A stretch of 58,851 nucleotides of DNA from assembly GCF_913062585.1 (NCBI RefSeq), contig NZ_CAJXWX010000027.1, positions 1 to 58,851 on the forward strand. Direction: 5' to 3'. The stretch is from an uncultured Sphingomonas sp. GTDB lineage: Bacteria; Pseudomonadota; Alphaproteobacteria; Sphingomonadales; Sphingomonadaceae. Under the pieces are notes generated by a model. That model had not been told where the DNA came from and did no database searches. It was given only the letters and a program-made list of their open reading frames with translations. Made by a program: the position numbers and the translations under genes. This document shows, in pieces, positions 43,291 through 54,369 of the stretch. Position 1 is the stretch's first letter, and each line of letters begins with the position of its first letter.

Positions 43291-44535
43291 ATGACCGACC
43301 ATGAGAGCATGACGACGGGGGATCATTCGGCGCCGGACGACGCGCAGCCGCAGCGTCCCAGGCGCAGCTGGCGCGCGGTCCTGATTATCGTCCTCCTGCT
43401 GCTGGCGGTCGCGTTCGGTGCGCGCTGGCTGACCAAGCGTTCGGCCGACCCGTCGCGCGGTCGTCCCCCCGCCGCCGTCGGCATCGCCAAGGCCGCGAAG
43501 GGCGACATGGCGGTCAATGTCTCGGCGCTGGGCACCGTCCAGCCGATCGTGACCGCGACGGTCCGGCCGCAACTGTCCGGCACCCTGTTCAAGCTGTTCT
43601 TCCGCGACGGCCAGCGGGTGCGGCAGGGCGAGATGCTGGCCCAGATCGACCCCCGCCCCTATCAATTGGCGCTGGCGCAGGCGCGCGCGAACCTGGCCCG
43701 CGACACCGCGCAGCTGACCGCCGCCGAAGTCGATCTCAACCGCTATGCGACCCTGTTGAAGCAGGACTCGATCGCCGCGCAGCAGGTCGATACCCAGCGC
43801 GCGACCGTCCGCCAGCTGACCGGCACCGTCGCCGCCGACCGCGCCGCGATCGGCACCGCGCAGCTGAACCTGGGCTATACCGCGATCAAGTCGCCGATCA
43901 CCGGGCGCGCGGGCATCCGACAGGTCGATATCGGCAATTACCTGACCCCGTCCGACACCAATGGCATCGTCGTGGTGACGCAGGAGGACCCGATCGACGT
44001 AACCTTCTCGCTGCCGCAGGGACAGTTGTCGTCTATCGGCGACGTGGCGGGCAGCGGCGCGGGGCTGCCGGTCCAGGCGCTCGATCAGAATGACAATCAT
44101 GTGATGGCGAATGGCCGTTTCCTGACCTTCGACAATCAGGTCGACAGCACCACCGGCACAGTGAAGGCCAAGGCGCGGTTCGACAATGGTGGCCATGCGC
44201 TGTTCCCCGGCCAGTTCGTCAACGTCTCGATGCTGGTGAAGACGCTGCACGATGTCGTCACCGTGCCCGTCGCGGCGGTGCGTCACGGCGCACCGGGCGA
44301 TTTCGTGTTCGTCCTGCAGGGCGATCACACGGTCAAGCTGGTGAAGGTCAAGACCGGCCCCAGCGACACCCAGCGCATCGCGATCCTGTCGGGCGTCCAG
44401 CCCGGCCAGACCGTGGTGGTCGAGGGTGCCGACGGGCTGGAGGACGGCGCGACCGTCCGCCTGCCGGGTGAAAAGGGCGGCCCCGGCGCGGGCGGTCATG
44501 GCGGCGGTCGTCACCATAAGGGTCAGCAGGGATGA
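43291..44535 (+). CDS. mdtA: RND efflux periplasmic adaptor (MdtA type)
   Basis: A 414-residue membrane-fusion protein. An inner-membrane anchor (about residues 27-45) precedes the lipoyl/barrel-sandwich segments ('[23 protein letters not shown]', '[18 protein letters not shown]'), an alpha-hairpin around residues 130-190, and beta-barrel and membrane-proximal domains. It ends in a His/Gly-rich tail ('[14 protein letters not shown]') that could bind metal or be disordered. It links the two RND pumps to the outer-membrane factor. The gene overlaps mdtB by four bases and begins the four-gene unit after a 116-bp gap. Confidence 0.92.
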   Translation: MTDHESMTTGDHSAPDDAQPQRPRRSWRAVLIIVLLLLAVAFGARWLTKRSADPSRGRPPAAVGIAKAAKGDMAVNVSALGTVQPIVTATVRPQLSGTLFKLFFRDGQRVRQGEMLAQIDPRPYQLALAQARANLARDTAQLTAAEVDLNRYATLLKQDSIAAQQVDTQRATVRQLTGTVAADRAAIGTAQLNLGYTAIKSPITGRAGIRQVDIGNYLTPSDTNGIVVVTQEDPIDVTFSLPQGQLSSIGDVAGSGAGLPVQALDQNDNHVMANGRFLTFDNQVDSTTGTVKAKARFDNGGHALFPGQFVNVSMLVKTLHDVVTVPVAAVRHGAPGDFVFVLQGDHTVKLVKVKTGPSDTQRIAILSGVQPGQTVVVEGADGLEDGATVRLPGEKGGPGAGGHGGGRHHKGQQG

Positions 44536-47500
44536 GCGCGCCCGGCGCGTCCCCCGACGCCGTCCCCGCCCCGACCCCGGGCGGTCCCTCCCGCGCGTTC
44601 ATCCTGCGGCCGGTGGCGACGACCCTGTTCATGCTGGCGATCCTGCTGGCGGGGCTGGTCGCCTATCGCTCGCTGCCCCTCTCCGCCTTGCCCGAGGTCG
44701 ATTATCCGACCATCCAGGTGACGACGCTCTATCCCGGCGCCAGCCCCGACGTGATGGCGCTGACCGTCACCTCGCCGCTGGAGCGGCAGTTCGGGCAGAT
44801 GCCGGGCCTGGCCCGCATGACCTCGGCCTCGTCGGCGGGGGCGTCGGTCATCACGCTGCAATTCCGGCTCGACCTGTCGCTCGACGTCGCCGAGCAGGAG
44901 GTGCAGGCCGCGATCAACGCCGCGACCACGCTGCTGCCCACCGACCTGCCCGCACCGCCCATCTATGCCAAGGTCAATCCGGCCGACGCACCGATCCTGA
45001 CGCTGGGCGTTACCTCCGACACACGCCCCTTGGGCGAGGTGGAGGGGATCGTCGAGCGGCAATTCTCCAACAAGATCGCGCAGGTTTCCGGTGTCGGCCT
45101 CGTCTCGCTGTCGGGCGGACAGCGCCCGGCGGTGCGTATCCAGGCCAATGTCGCCGCGCTGGCCGCGCGAGGGCTTTCGCTGGAGACGATCCGTACCGCA
45201 ATCGGCAATGCCAATGCCAATGCGGCGAAGGGCAGCTTCGACGGCCCGACCAAGAGCTGGACGATCGACGCCAACGATCAGCTGGCCGACGCCGCCGCCT
45301 ATCGCAACCTGGTGATCGCCTATGCCAATGGCGCGCCGGTCCGGCTGTCCGACGTCGCGCAGGTCGTGGCGGGGACCGAGAATGTCCGCCTGGGCTCTTG
45401 GATGAACGGCAAGCCCGCCGTCATCATCGACGTGCAGCGCCAGCCGGGCGCGAACGTCATCGGCACGGTCGATGCGATCAAGGCCGCACTGCCCGATCTG
45501 GAGGCGCAGCTTCCCGCCGACGTCCATGTCACGCTGCTGACCGACCGGACCGACGGCATCCGCGCCTCGGTCGAGGATGTGAAGGTCGAATTGCTGCTGG
45601 CGATCGCGCTGGTCACGCTGGTCATCTTCCTGTTCCTGGGGTCGGTTCGCGCGACGATCATCGCCAGCATCGCGGTGCCGCTGTCGCTGGTCGGCGCATT
45701 CGCGGCGATGTATTTCCTGAACTTCTCGATCAACAACCTGACGCTGATGGCGCTGACCATCGCCAGCGGCTTCGTGGTCGACGACGCGATCGTGGTGCTG
45801 GAGAATATCAGCCGCCATATCGAAGAGGGGATGCGTCCCTTCCCCGCCGCGCTGAAGGGCGCAAGCGAGATCGGCTTCACCATCATCTCGCTGACCGTCA
45901 GCCTGATCGGCGTGCTGATCCCGCTGCTGTTCATGGGCGATGTGGTCGGGCGGCTATTCCGCGAGTTCGCGGTCACGCTCGCCATGACTATCCTGCTGTC
46001 GGCGGTCGTCGCGCTGACGCTGGTGCCGATGCTGTCGGCGCGCTGGCTGAAGGCCGAGGGCGAGGAGAAGCCGCATCCCCTGTCGCAAAAGACGCAGGAA
46101 GGGTTCGCCTGGGTCGCCGATCATTATGCCCGCGCGCTCGACTGGGTGATGGCGCGCCGGGCGCTGACCCTGATCGTGTTCGCCGGGACCATGGTCGCGA
46201 CCGCCGCGCTGTTCTGGGTCATCCCCAAGTCGCTGTTTCCCGAACAGGATACCGGCCAGATCGCGGTGATGACCAGCGCGGCGCAGGACGTCAGCTACAC
46301 GCGAATGGCCGCGCTGCAACAGCAGGTGGCGCAGGCGATCCTGGCCGATCCGGCGGTCGCCAGCCTGAGCTCCGCGATCGGCGTCGACGGGCAGAATGCG
46401 ACGCTGTCGCAGGGCCGCATGATCGTGAACCTGACCCCCGAAGGATCGCGCGGCAGCCTGTCGCAGGTCCTGACGGCGCTCCAGAACGACGTGGCGAACG
46501 TGCCCGGCATGACGGTCTATTTCCGCCCGGTCCAGGACCTGACCATCGACACCTCGACGGGGGCGAACGCCTATCGCTTCTCGATCCAGGGCGCGGACGA
46601 GGGGCTGGTCGACACATGGGGCGCCAAGCTGACCGAGGCGCTGGCGAAGGAACGCCACTTGCGCAACGTCACCTCGACCACGCTGGCGAACGGTCGGTCG
46701 GTGGTGGTCGACATCAATCGTGACACCGCCGGGCGACTGGGCCTGAGCGCGATCGCGGTCGACAATGCGCTGTACGATGCGTTCGGCCAGCGGATCGTCT
46801 CGACCATCTACACCCAGTCGAGCCAGAACCGGGTCATCCTGGAATCGACGCCGAACAGCGTCACCGATCCCAGGCAGCTCGGCGATTTGCGCATCCCGCT
46901 GTCGGGGGGCAAGAGCGTACCGCTTTCGGCGGTGGCGACGATCCGCACCGCCTCCGCGCCTTTGGTCGTGACGCGCGAGGCGCAATTCCCGGTGGCGACC
47001 ATCGGCTTCGACCTGGCCCCCGGCGTCTCGCTGGGCAGCGCGGTGGCGACCATCGAACGGGTCGAGCAGCGGATCGGGATGCCGCCGGCGCTGACCACCA
47101 ACTTCACGGGTGCGGCGAGCGCGTTCAAATCCTCGCTGTCCAATGAGGCGTGGCTGATCCTGGCGGCGATCGTCGTCGTCTATATCGTGCTGGGCGTGCT
47201 CTATGAGAGCTTCATCCACCCGATCACCATCCTGTCCACCCTGCCCTCCGCCGGGATCGGCGCGCTGCTCGGCCTGTGGCTGACCGGCGCCGGGCTGGGC
47301 GTGATCGGGATCATCGGCATCGTCCTTCTGATCGGTATCGTGAAGAAAAACGCGATCATGATGATCGACTTCGCGCTGGAGGCGATGCGCGAAGAGGGTG
47401 CGACGCCGTCCCAGGCGATCCGGCAGGCGGCGCTGCTGCGCTTCCGGCCGATCATGATGACGACCTTCGCCGCGCTGTTCGCCGCCCTGCCGCTGATCTT

Positions 47501-47681
47501 TGGCGGCGGCATGGGGCATGAACTGCGCCAGCCGCTGGGCATCGCGATCGCGGGCGGCTTGATCTTCAGCCAGGTGCTGACCCTGTTCACCACGCCGGTC
47601 ATCTTCCTGGCGCTGGAGAATTGGCGCACCCGGCGAGCCCGCCCGGACGCGGGGGCCAGCGGCGCGGTCGTTCCGGCGTGA
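44532..47681 (+). CDS. mdtB: RND multidrug efflux pump subunit (MdtB type)
   Basis: A 1049-residue twelve-helix proton-driven RND pump protein. It opens with '[42 protein letters not shown]'. The charged transmembrane-4 motif is '[21 protein letters not shown]', and a C-terminal half starts near residue 535. The end carries '[22 protein letters not shown]' and '[19 protein letters not shown]'. Length and motifs are normal for MdtB, which forms a mixed trimer with MdtC in E. coli. Start and stop overlap both neighbours. Confidence 0.94.
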   Translation: MSAPGASPDAVPAPTPGGPSRAFILRPVATTLFMLAILLAGLVAYRSLPLSALPEVDYPTIQVTTLYPGASPDVMALTVTSPLERQFGQMPGLARMTSASSAGASVITLQFRLDLSLDVAEQEVQAAINAATTLLPTDLPAPPIYAKVNPADAPILTLGVTSDTRPLGEVEGIVERQFSNKIAQVSGVGLVSLSGGQRPAVRIQANVAALAARGLSLETIRTAIGNANANAAKGSFDGPTKSWTIDANDQLADAAAYRNLVIAYANGAPVRLSDVAQVVAGTENVRLGSWMNGKPAVIIDVQRQPGANVIGTVDAIKAALPDLEAQLPADVHVTLLTDRTDGIRASVEDVKVELLLAIALVTLVIFLFLGSVRATIIASIAVPLSLVGAFAAMYFLNFSINNLTLMALTIASGFVVDDAIVVLENISRHIEEGMRPFPAALKGASEIGFTIISLTVSLIGVLIPLLFMGDVVGRLFREFAVTLAMTILLSAVVALTLVPMLSARWLKAEGEEKPHPLSQKTQEGFAWVADHYARALDWVMARRALTLIVFAGTMVATAALFWVIPKSLFPEQDTGQIAVMTSAAQDVSYTRMAALQQQVAQAILADPAVASLSSAIGVDGQNATLSQGRMIVNLTPEGSRGSLSQVLTALQNDVANVPGMTVYFRPVQDLTIDTSTGANAYRFSIQGADEGLVDTWGAKLTEALAKERHLRNVTSTTLANGRSVVVDINRDTAGRLGLSAIAVDNALYDAFGQRIVSTIYTQSSQNRVILESTPNSVTDPRQLGDLRIPLSGGKSVPLSAVATIRTASAPLVVTREAQFPVATIGFDLAPGVSLGSAVATIERVEQRIGMPPALTTNFTGAASAFKSSLSNEAWLILAAIVVVYIVLGVLYESFIHPITILSTLPSAGIGALLGLWLTGAGLGVIGIIGIVLLIGIVKKNAIMMIDFALEAMREEGATPSQAIRQAALLRFRPIMMTTFAALFAALPLIFGGGMGHELRQPLGIAIAGGLIFSQVLTLFTTPVIFLALENWRTRRARPDAGASGAVVPA

Positions 47682-50600
47682 CCATCTCGGGGCCATTCAT
47701 CCGGCGGCCGGTCGGCACGATCCTGCTGACCATCGGACTGATGCTGGCGGGCGTGACGGCGTTCTTCCTGTTGCCCGTCGCGCCTTTGCCCGCGGTCGAT
47801 TTCCCGACGATCATGGTGCAGGCGAACCTGCCCGGCGCCAGCCCCGCGACGATGGCGGCGAGCGTCGCGGCACCGCTGGAGCATCATCTCGGTACCATCG
47901 CCGGGGTCAGCGAGATGACGTCGCGATCGGGCGTGGGCTCTTCGCAGATCACGCTGCAATTCGACCTGTCGCGCAACATCGACGGCGCGGCGCGCGACGT
48001 GCAGGCGGCGATCAACGCCAGCCGCGCCGACCTGCCCGCCACGCTGAAATCCAACCCCAGCTATCGCAAGGCCAATCCGGCCGAGGCGCCGATCCTGATC
48101 CTGGCGCTGACCTCCAAGACGCGCAGCCCGTCCGAGATCTACGACACCGTCTCGACCATCGTGCAGCAAAGGCTGTTGCAGGTACAGGGCGTCGGCAATG
48201 TCGAGCTGGGCGGCGCGGCGCTGCCCTCGGTCCGGGTCGAGCTGAACCCGCTCGCTTTGTCGCGCTACGGCATCGCGCTGGAAGATGTCCGCACCGCGCT
48301 CCAGTCGCAAAGCGCCAACCGGCCGCGCGGGGTGGTCGATGCGCGGGGCATGAGCTGGCAGATCTATTCCAACCAGGCCGGGCGCCGTGCCAGCGATTAC
48401 CGCAACACCATCATCGCCTGGCGCAACGGCGCGGGCGTGCGGCTGTCCGATATCGCGACGGTCAGCGACGGGCCGGAGGATATCCGCACCATCGGCCTGT
48501 TCAACGGCGAGCGCGCGGTCCCCATCCTGATCAGCCGCCAGCCGGGCGCGAACATCGTCCAGGTGGTCGACGCGCTGAGGGCGCAGCTTCCCGCCCTGCG
48601 CACCGCGATGCCGCCGGACATCCATCTGGAGGTCGCCTCGGACCGCACCCTGACCATCCGCGCGTCGCTGCGCGAGGTGGAGGTGACGCTGCTGATCGCG
48701 ACCCTGCTGGTCGTACTGGTGGTCAGCCTGTTCCTGCGCAGCTGGCGGGCGACCCTGATCCCCGCCGCCGCCGTCATCGCCTCGCTGCTCGGCACGCTGG
48801 CCGTCATGTATCTGGTAGGGTTCAGCCTCGACAATCTGTCGCTGATGGCGCTGACCGTCGCGACCGGCTTCGTGGTCGACGATGCGATCGTGGTGGTCGA
48901 GAATATCAGCCGCCATGTCGAGGCCGGGATGAAGCCGCTACAGGCCGCCTTTACCGGTGCGCGCGAGGTCGGCTTCACCGTCCTGTCCATCTCCCTGAGC
49001 CTGATCGCGGTCTTCGTGCCTTTGATCTTCATGGGCGGGATCGTCGGGCGGCTGTTCCGCGAATTCGCGCTGACCATGTCGATCGCGGTGATGATCAGCC
49101 TGGTCGTCTCGCTGACGCTCACCCCGATGCTGGCGTCGCGCGTGCTGCGCAACCATGAAGAGGAAGGCCGCGTCATGCGGGCGGCGGCCCATAGCTTCGA
49201 TGCGATGCAGCGGCGCTATGCCACCGCGCTCGACTGGGCGCTGCTCCATCGGGGGGCGGTGCTGATCCTGCTGGCGGGCACGGTCGCGCTCAACATCTTC
49301 CTCATCGGCATCGCGCCCAAGGGCTTTTTCCCGCAACAGGATACCGGCGGCCTGATGGGCGGCATCCGCGCCGACCAGAGCATCTCCTTCACCGACATGC
49401 AGGCCAAGCTGACCCAGATCACCCGCATCGTGAAGAAGGACCCGGCGGTGGCGACGGTCGTGTCCTTCGCGGGCGGATCGCGCGCGGGCGGCGGCTTCCT
49501 GTTCGCGACGCTCAAGGACCGGTCCGAACGGCCGCCCGCCACCGAGGTGATCGCGCGGCTCCGGCCCAAGCTGGCCCGGGTCAGCGGCGTCAGCCTGTTC
49601 CTCAACCCCGTCCAGGATCTTCAGGTCGGCGGGCGGCAGAGCAACAGCACCTATCAATATGTGCTGAAGGCCGACAGCCCGGACGTGCTGAAGGACGCGG
49701 GTGAGAAGCTGGTCGAGGCGCTGAAGAAGCGGCCCGATGTCCTGACCGATGTCGATATCGACCAGCAGGATGCGGGCGCCGACGCCTTTGTCGAGGTCAA
49801 TCGCGATGCCGCCGCGCGGCTGGGCGTGACGATGCAGACGGTCGACGCGACGCTCTATGATGCGTTCGGCCAGCGCCAGGTCGCGAACATCTATTCGGGC
49901 CTCAACCAATATCATGTCGTGATGGAGGCGGCGCGCCAGTTCAACGGATCGCCCACCGCGCTCCAGAATGTCTATGTCCCGGCGAGTGGAACGACATCGT
50001 CGACCACGTCCTCGAACGCCCCGACCACCAACACCACCACCACCGCGACATCCGCCACCCCGACCACCGGTTCCACCTCGGGCACGGGTGCCGGGGGATC
50101 GGCGACGGCATCGGGCAGCGCGGTCAGCACCGCGGCCAGGACCATGGTGCCGCTGGGCGCCTTTGCCCGCTGGTCGACCGGATCGACCAATGCCGCCGTC
50201 AACCATTCGGATGCCGAGCCCTCGGCGACCATTTCGTTCAACCTACCCCAGGGGGTGTCGCTGGGCGCCGCCGCCGCGCTGATCGCACAGAGCCAGGCGA
50301 GCCTTGGTCTTCCGGCCACCGTGCACGGGGAGTTCGGCGGTACGGCCAAGGTGTTCAAACAGTCGAACGCCTCGATGCCGCTGCTGATCCTGGCGGCGCT
50401 GCTCGCCATCTATATCGTGCTGGGCATCCTCTATGAGAGCGCGATCCATCCGCTGACCGCCTTGTCCACCCTGCCCTCGGCAGGCGTCGGCGCGATGATC
50501 GCGCTGATCGCGACGGGGGGCGAGTTCGACATCATCGCGCTGATCGGCATCATCCTGCTGATCGGCATCGTGAAGAAGAACGCGATCATGATCATCGACT

Positions 50601-50926
50601 TCGCGCTGGAGGCCGAACGCGGCGAAGGCAAGTCGCCGGTCGCGGCGGTGCGCGAGGCGTGTCTGCTCCGCTTCCGCCCGATCATGATGACGACCATGGC
50701 GGCGGCGTTGGGTGCCCTGCCGCTGGCGATCGGGTTCGGCGACGGGGCCGAGCTGCGCCGTCCGCTGGGCATCGCGATCTTCGGCGGGCTGATCGCCAGC
50801 CAGGTGCTGACCCTGCTGACCACTCCGGTCGTCTATCTGGCGCTCGACCGCTTCCGCCGCCGCAAGGCGGACGAACATTATCTCGCCCGGCACGACCTGC
50901 CCCCGGCGAATGGAGTAACCGCATGA
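47678..50926 (+). CDS. mdtC: RND multidrug efflux pump subunit (MdtC type) with Ser/Thr-rich insert
   Basis: A 1082-residue RND pump protein, longer than E. coli MdtC (about 1025). The proton-relay motif is '[21 protein letters not shown]' and the C-terminal signature is '[22 protein letters not shown]'. The extra length lies in a low-complexity block of about 55 residues rich in Ser, Thr, Ala and Gly (residues about 769-823, DNA 49984-50145). It replaces a short turn between 'NVYVP' and '[10 protein letters not shown]', in the periplasmic docking region by comparison with MdtC/AcrB. The GTG start at 47678 overlaps the mdtB stop (GTGA) and leads straight into '[14 protein letters not shown]'. 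Confidence 0.92.
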   Translation: MTISGPFIRRPVGTILLTIGLMLAGVTAFFLLPVAPLPAVDFPTIMVQANLPGASPATMAASVAAPLEHHLGTIAGVSEMTSRSGVGSSQITLQFDLSRNIDGAARDVQAAINASRADLPATLKSNPSYRKANPAEAPILILALTSKTRSPSEIYDTVSTIVQQRLLQVQGVGNVELGGAALPSVRVELNPLALSRYGIALEDVRTALQSQSANRPRGVVDARGMSWQIYSNQAGRRASDYRNTIIAWRNGAGVRLSDIATVSDGPEDIRTIGLFNGERAVPILISRQPGANIVQVVDALRAQLPALRTAMPPDIHLEVASDRTLTIRASLREVEVTLLIATLLVVLVVSLFLRSWRATLIPAAAVIASLLGTLAVMYLVGFSLDNLSLMALTVATGFVVDDAIVVVENISRHVEAGMKPLQAAFTGAREVGFTVLSISLSLIAVFVPLIFMGGIVGRLFREFALTMSIAVMISLVVSLTLTPMLASRVLRNHEEEGRVMRAAAHSFDAMQRRYATALDWALLHRGAVLILLAGTVALNIFLIGIAPKGFFPQQDTGGLMGGIRADQSISFTDMQAKLTQITRIVKKDPAVATVVSFAGGSRAGGGFLFATLKDRSERPPATEVIARLRPKLARVSGVSLFLNPVQDLQVGGRQSNSTYQYVLKADSPDVLKDAGEKLVEALKKRPDVLTDVDIDQQDAGADAFVEVNRDAAARLGVTMQTVDATLYDAFGQRQVANIYSGLNQYHVVMEAARQFNGSPTALQNVYVPASGTTSSTTSSNAPTTNTTTTATSATPTTGSTSGTGAGGSATASGSAVSTAARTMVPLGAFARWSTGSTNAAVNHSDAEPSATISFNLPQGVSLGAAAALIAQSQASLGLPATVHGEFGGTAKVFKQSNASMPLLILAALLAIYIVLGILYESAIHPLTALSTLPSAGVGAMIALIATGGEFDIIALIGIILLIGIVKKNAIMIIDFALEAERGEGKSPVAAVREACLLRFRPIMMTTMAAALGALPLAIGFGDGAELRRPLGIAIFGGLIASQVLTLLTTPVVYLALDRFRRRKADEHYLARHDLPPANGVTA

Positions 50927-52359
50927 CCCGCGCTGTCCGCTCTGTCCTGCCGCTACTGGCGCTGGCCGGTTGTTCGATGGCCCCCGATTATCGCCCGCCC
51001 ACAACCGTCGCGATCCCGGCGAGCTTCAAGGAAGCGCCCGGCTGGGCACCCGCCACCCCCTCCGACGCGGTCGCACGCGGCGAATGGTGGTCGCTGTTCG
51101 GCGATCCCGTGCTGGACGGGCTGGAGCGCCGCGTCTCCGTCACCAACCAGAATGTCGCCGCCGCGCGCGCCGCCTATCAGGCGGCCCGCGCGCTGGTGAT
51201 CGTGCAGCGCTCCTCGCTATTCCCGACGATCACAGGCTCTGCATCGGGCCAGCATTCGGGCAGCTTCTCGGGCGGTCAGGCGACCGGGATCGGTACGGGC
51301 ACCGGCACGGGGGTCAACAGCGTGACCAACGCCGGCTCACGCTTCGCGCTCAGCATCGGCGAAAGCTGGGAACCCGATCTCTGGGGCCGCCTGGGCAATG
51401 CGGTCAGCCAGGCCAAGGCGAATGCGCAGGCGAGCGCAGGCGACCTCGCCAACGCCACCCTGTCGGCACAAGGCGAGCTGGCGACCGACTATATCGAGCT
51501 GCGCGGGATCGACGCGCAGCGGGTGCTGCTCGATACCGTCATCAAGGATTACAGCCGCGCCCTCACCATCACGACGAACCAGTATAAGGCGGGCACCGTC
51601 GCCCATTCCAACGTCTATCAGGCGCAGGCGACGCTCAGCAGCGCGGTGGCCCAGCGCCAGACGCTGGACCAGCAGCGCGCGACGCTGGAACACGCCATCG
51701 CGGTCCTGGTCGGCGAGAATCCGTCGAGCTTCGCGGTCGCGTCGACGAATTGGGCGCCGAGCGTCCCGACCGTCCCCGGCATCGTCCCCGCCACCCTGCT
51801 CCAGCGCCGCCCCGACATCGCTTCGGCCGAGCGCAAGGTCGCCGCCGCCAACGCCAATATCGGCATCCAGCGCGCCGCCTATTTTCCGCAGGTGACGCTA
51901 TCGGGCAGCCAGAATACCAGCGGCACCGCCGTGCGTCAGCTCTTCTCGGCGGCGACCAGCCTGTGGTCCTTCGGACTGAGCGGCCTGATGACCCTGCTCG
52001 ATTTCGGCGCCCGCCACGGCCAGCTGCTCCAGGCCCGCGCGCAATATGACGAGGCGGTCGCCAATTACCGCCAGACCGTGCTGACCGCCTTCCAGCAGGT
52101 CGAGGATGATCTGGCGGGCACCCGCGTGCTGGCCAACGTGACCCAGAGCCGCGCGACCGCCGCCACCGCCGCAACCGAGGCCGAGCGGATCATCAACAAC
52201 CAGTATCTCAGTGGAACGGTCGACTATTCACAGGTGATCGTCGCCCAGACCAACTCGCTGACCGCACGACAGAACCAGATCCAGGCCGTGGTCAACCAGC
52301 AGACGGCCGCCATCGCCCTGATGCAGGCGATCGGCGGGGGATGGTCGCCGGGGCGTTGA
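50923..52359 (+). CDS. Outer-membrane efflux lipoprotein (NodT/OprM family)
   Basis: A 478-residue TolC-like outer-membrane factor completing the tripartite pump. A lipoprotein signal ('LPLLALAGCSMAPDYRPP', lipobox Cys near residue 17) is followed by two repeated outer-membrane-efflux domains. Landmarks are 'WWSLFGDPVLDGLERRV', 'RFALSIGESWEPDLWGRL', 'PGIVPATLLQRRPDIASAERKVAAANANIG' and 'LTVLTAFQQVEDDLA'-type sequence. The ATG at 50923 overlaps the mdtC stop. It is the last gene of the core chromosomal block in this window. Confidence 0.93.
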   Translation: MTRAVRSVLPLLALAGCSMAPDYRPPTTVAIPASFKEAPGWAPATPSDAVARGEWWSLFGDPVLDGLERRVSVTNQNVAAARAAYQAARALVIVQRSSLFPTITGSASGQHSGSFSGGQATGIGTGTGTGVNSVTNAGSRFALSIGESWEPDLWGRLGNAVSQAKANAQASAGDLANATLSAQGELATDYIELRGIDAQRVLLDTVIKDYSRALTITTNQYKAGTVAHSNVYQAQATLSSAVAQRQTLDQQRATLEHAIAVLVGENPSSFAVASTNWAPSVPTVPGIVPATLLQRRPDIASAERKVAAANANIGIQRAAYFPQVTLSGSQNTSGTAVRQLFSAATSLWSFGLSGLMTLLDFGARHGQLLQARAQYDEAVANYRQTVLTAFQQVEDDLAGTRVLANVTQSRATAATAATEAERIINNQYLSGTVDYSQVIVAQTNSLTARQNQIQAVVNQQTAAIALMQAIGGGWSPGR

Positions 52360-52505
52360 GGGTGACAGGTCCATATGGTTGGACCGGAAGTGGTGCACCC
52401 AATCGGACAAAACTAACCACTCAGATTGTTGGGGAATTTTTGTCAGTCGCCGATGATGGAGATGGACGAAGCCAAGATCGCACCGCCTTTACATTCGGCC
52501 GGCGT
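52360..52505. other. Junction between efflux operon and accessory module
   Basis: 146 bp with a local drop in GC and no gene. A short inverted repeat, GGTCCA (52368-52373) and TGGACC (52380-52385), lies nine bases after the efflux stop, without a T-run. No tRNA, attachment-site repeat or transposase remnant was recognised. Confidence 0.4.
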
Positions 52506-52817
52506 TCAGTCCCTTGCGTCGCGCAGTGCCTCTAATTCAGCTAGCCTGACAGGATCTTCGGCTGCGAGCGCCTCCTCGAGGTAGAAGTTGTATGCGATAT
52601 TGCGCACCACCTCCTGCGCCTCGCCGCTGTATCCCTCCGCTACAACAGGAAAGGTATCCACCAGCTCGCGGAGAAATCCCTTATCCATCTCTTCGAGATG
52701 GTCAGCGAGGGATTCTGTCATTTTCACGGCGGTGTCGAGATTGAGCTCATCCTCGTCAGTCAATGTGAGGAACACGACATACTCTGCGATGATATCCGCG
52801 ACCTGCATAGCAATCAT
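52506..52817 (-). CDS. Probable immunity protein for the upstream toxin
   Basis: A 103-residue acidic, helical protein (MIAMQVADIIAEYVVFLTLTDEDELNLDTAV...). It has no signal peptide or recognised domain. The negative charge (many Asp/Glu) suits binding a basic nuclease toxin. Its ATG at 52817 overlaps the toxin stop by four bases (ATGA), with AAAGGTCGTGAAG as ribosome site, the standard toxin-then-immunity layout. The assignment rests on position, charge and size rather than a known family. Confidence 0.6.
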   Translation of the reverse strand: MIAMQVADIIAEYVVFLTLTDEDELNLDTAVKMTESLADHLEEMDKGFLRELVDTFPVVAEGYSGEAQEVVRNIAYNFYLEEALAAEDPVRLAELEALRDARD

Positions 52818-53923
52818 GGCTTCACGACCTTTACGTGGATGTTGGTGACACTCATCTTTTTGAACAGCTTGAGCGCTTTGTTTTTCTCGACAAGCGTAGG
52901 AACCTCCCATGTCCCGATCAGGCGGTGTTCTGCCAACACCTGCGACTGCCGCAAGAGCTGGGCTCGCGCATGTGGGGCATCGACCACTTTCCATTTCCGG
53001 TCGATCACGTAATCGCCTTGGATGCCGTCGAACTTTACAGGCCGCTTCGAGCCGTCCGCCATCGTTCGCATCAGCGTCGGTGCCTGACCGGCGCGCGCGC
53101 CGGGGGCAGCATCGTTATAGGTTTTCCAGGACTTTTTTGACCTAGTCGTCTCCCTTACCCAGCCGATCTGCGGCGGCTCATAGGTCGTTCGCGGCCTCGC
53201 CATGCGAAGTCGGCGCAATGCGGCTACCTTGGAGAGCGTCGCTCCCGGCGCTACCGCAAGTGCAACATTGCCGGCGACCGTTCCCGTGGCACGGCCGATA
53301 TCCCGCGCCGATGCGTTGGCAACGGCGCTTGCAGCGCGCGAGACCTGGATACGAGCGGGCGTATCCTCGGCAGCGATCGCGGCATCGATCATGCCTGCGA
53401 TTCCACGACCTGCGCTGCGAACGGTGGTCGCCGGGTTCGTCGTCCGCGCAGCGTGTAGGCCCGCCACCGTTACTTTCCCGACGTCGTAAAGTCCTTCGCC
53501 AACGCCACCGACGAATTCGGTGACAGGGTTTGGCTGCTTGCCGAGCTGTCCTTCTTCGGTACTTTTGGGTTGCACCGGGGGCGGCACGGGTCTCACCGGC
53601 CTGTGGGCGCCACTCGCCGGTGGTCCGGCACGCGATGTTTTCCGCTTCGACCGTGTCCCGGTTTGCGACTTGCTGCGGTCCCCTAAAGCGGGCGCGGCAC
53701 CGGCACGGTCCGACGTGCGACTGCTCGCCCCGCCAGCCGCGTCGGCCTCGCTGGCGCCGTAATGGCGTCCAGCGCCGGCAAAGGTGAACCGACCGTCCGC
53801 CGGATCGTGCCACGGGTTAAATTTGAGTTCGAGACCGTCAGGACTGACCGCTAGCGGAAGCCTGCCTGTCCGCAGCCACCATGAAAAAGCGCTCGATTTC
53901 CTACCGCGTGATGCCTCGTTCAT
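52814..53923 (-). CDS. Polymorphic toxin with C-terminal restriction-endonuclease-like domain
   Basis: A 369-residue protein built like a secreted polymorphic toxin. The N-terminal part carries 'FNPWHDPADGRFTFAG', a pre-toxin motif common in such effectors. A basic Ser/Pro-rich linker (about residues 60-130) and an Ala/Gly-rich helical middle (about 130-235, possibly membrane-interacting) follow. The last 100 residues resemble Tox-REase-5-type nucleases: 'KFDGIQGDYVIDRKWK' (acidic D299/D304/D308 and K310/K312) followed by 'LLRQSQ' and 'WEVPTLVEKNKALKLFKK'. No signal peptide is present, so export would need a dedicated machine not seen here. The downstream gene is the likely immunity partner. 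Confidence 0.65.
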   Translation of the reverse strand: MNEASRGRKSSAFSWWLRTGRLPLAVSPDGLELKFNPWHDPADGRFTFAGAGRHYGASEADAAGGASSRTSDRAGAAPALGDRSKSQTGTRSKRKTSRAGPPASGAHRPVRPVPPPVQPKSTEEGQLGKQPNPVTEFVGGVGEGLYDVGKVTVAGLHAARTTNPATTVRSAGRGIAGMIDAAIAAEDTPARIQVSRAASAVANASARDIGRATGTVAGNVALAVAPGATLSKVAALRRLRMARPRTTYEPPQIGWVRETTRSKKSWKTYNDAAPGARAGQAPTLMRTMADGSKRPVKFDGIQGDYVIDRKWKVVDAPHARAQLLRQSQVLAEHRLIGTWEVPTLVEKNKALKLFKKMSVTNIHVKVVKP

Positions 53924-54369
53924 GCCGCCCCACCTACCATTGCGGCAAGAACATCAGAGCAACATTCTCCAACAAGTCAAGCGTGAAACGCAATCACCGT
54001 CGCATACGGGTGTCCAGCTTTGTCCTCTACGGCGTCCGCTTCACGAGTATGGTGCCCGGAAAGCTCCAAAGCTGGGCACTGTAAGGATTGGAAAATTTCT
54101 ATTCCTCTGCCGCCGAGGGAGGGCAAGAGGGCTGCATGACAGGATTTTTCCCGCCGAACCGTTGGCAATTGAGCAGAAGCGGTCAATCGTATCGGCTTCA
54201 ATGAAGCCGTGGCCCTAACAAAGGCCATTGATTGATCACGTCAAGCGTCCGGTCGGCCATGTGTTCATTGTAAAGACCTAGGAAAATCTGGATAGCCGAG
54301 CAGTTGGCGGCGACTGACGCGTCTGATCGTTGTATGGCTATCATCGTCGATCAGGCAGGGAAGAAAAAC
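53924..54369. other. 446-bp region with no convincing gene
   Basis: Between the divergent toxin and SEC-C genes. It is markedly less GC-rich than the core. Several short frames exist, but none has a ribosome site plus a recognisable or biased composition. It should contain both promoters. Confidence 0.5.

Noticed and set aside
52368..52385. Inverted repeat GGTCCA/TGGACC after the efflux operon as terminator
   Set aside because: Only six pairs and no T-run; too weak to call.
53977..54228. Short frames in the gap between toxin and SEC-C gene
   Set aside because: No ribosome sites, no recognisable domain and conflicting overlapping frames on both strands.
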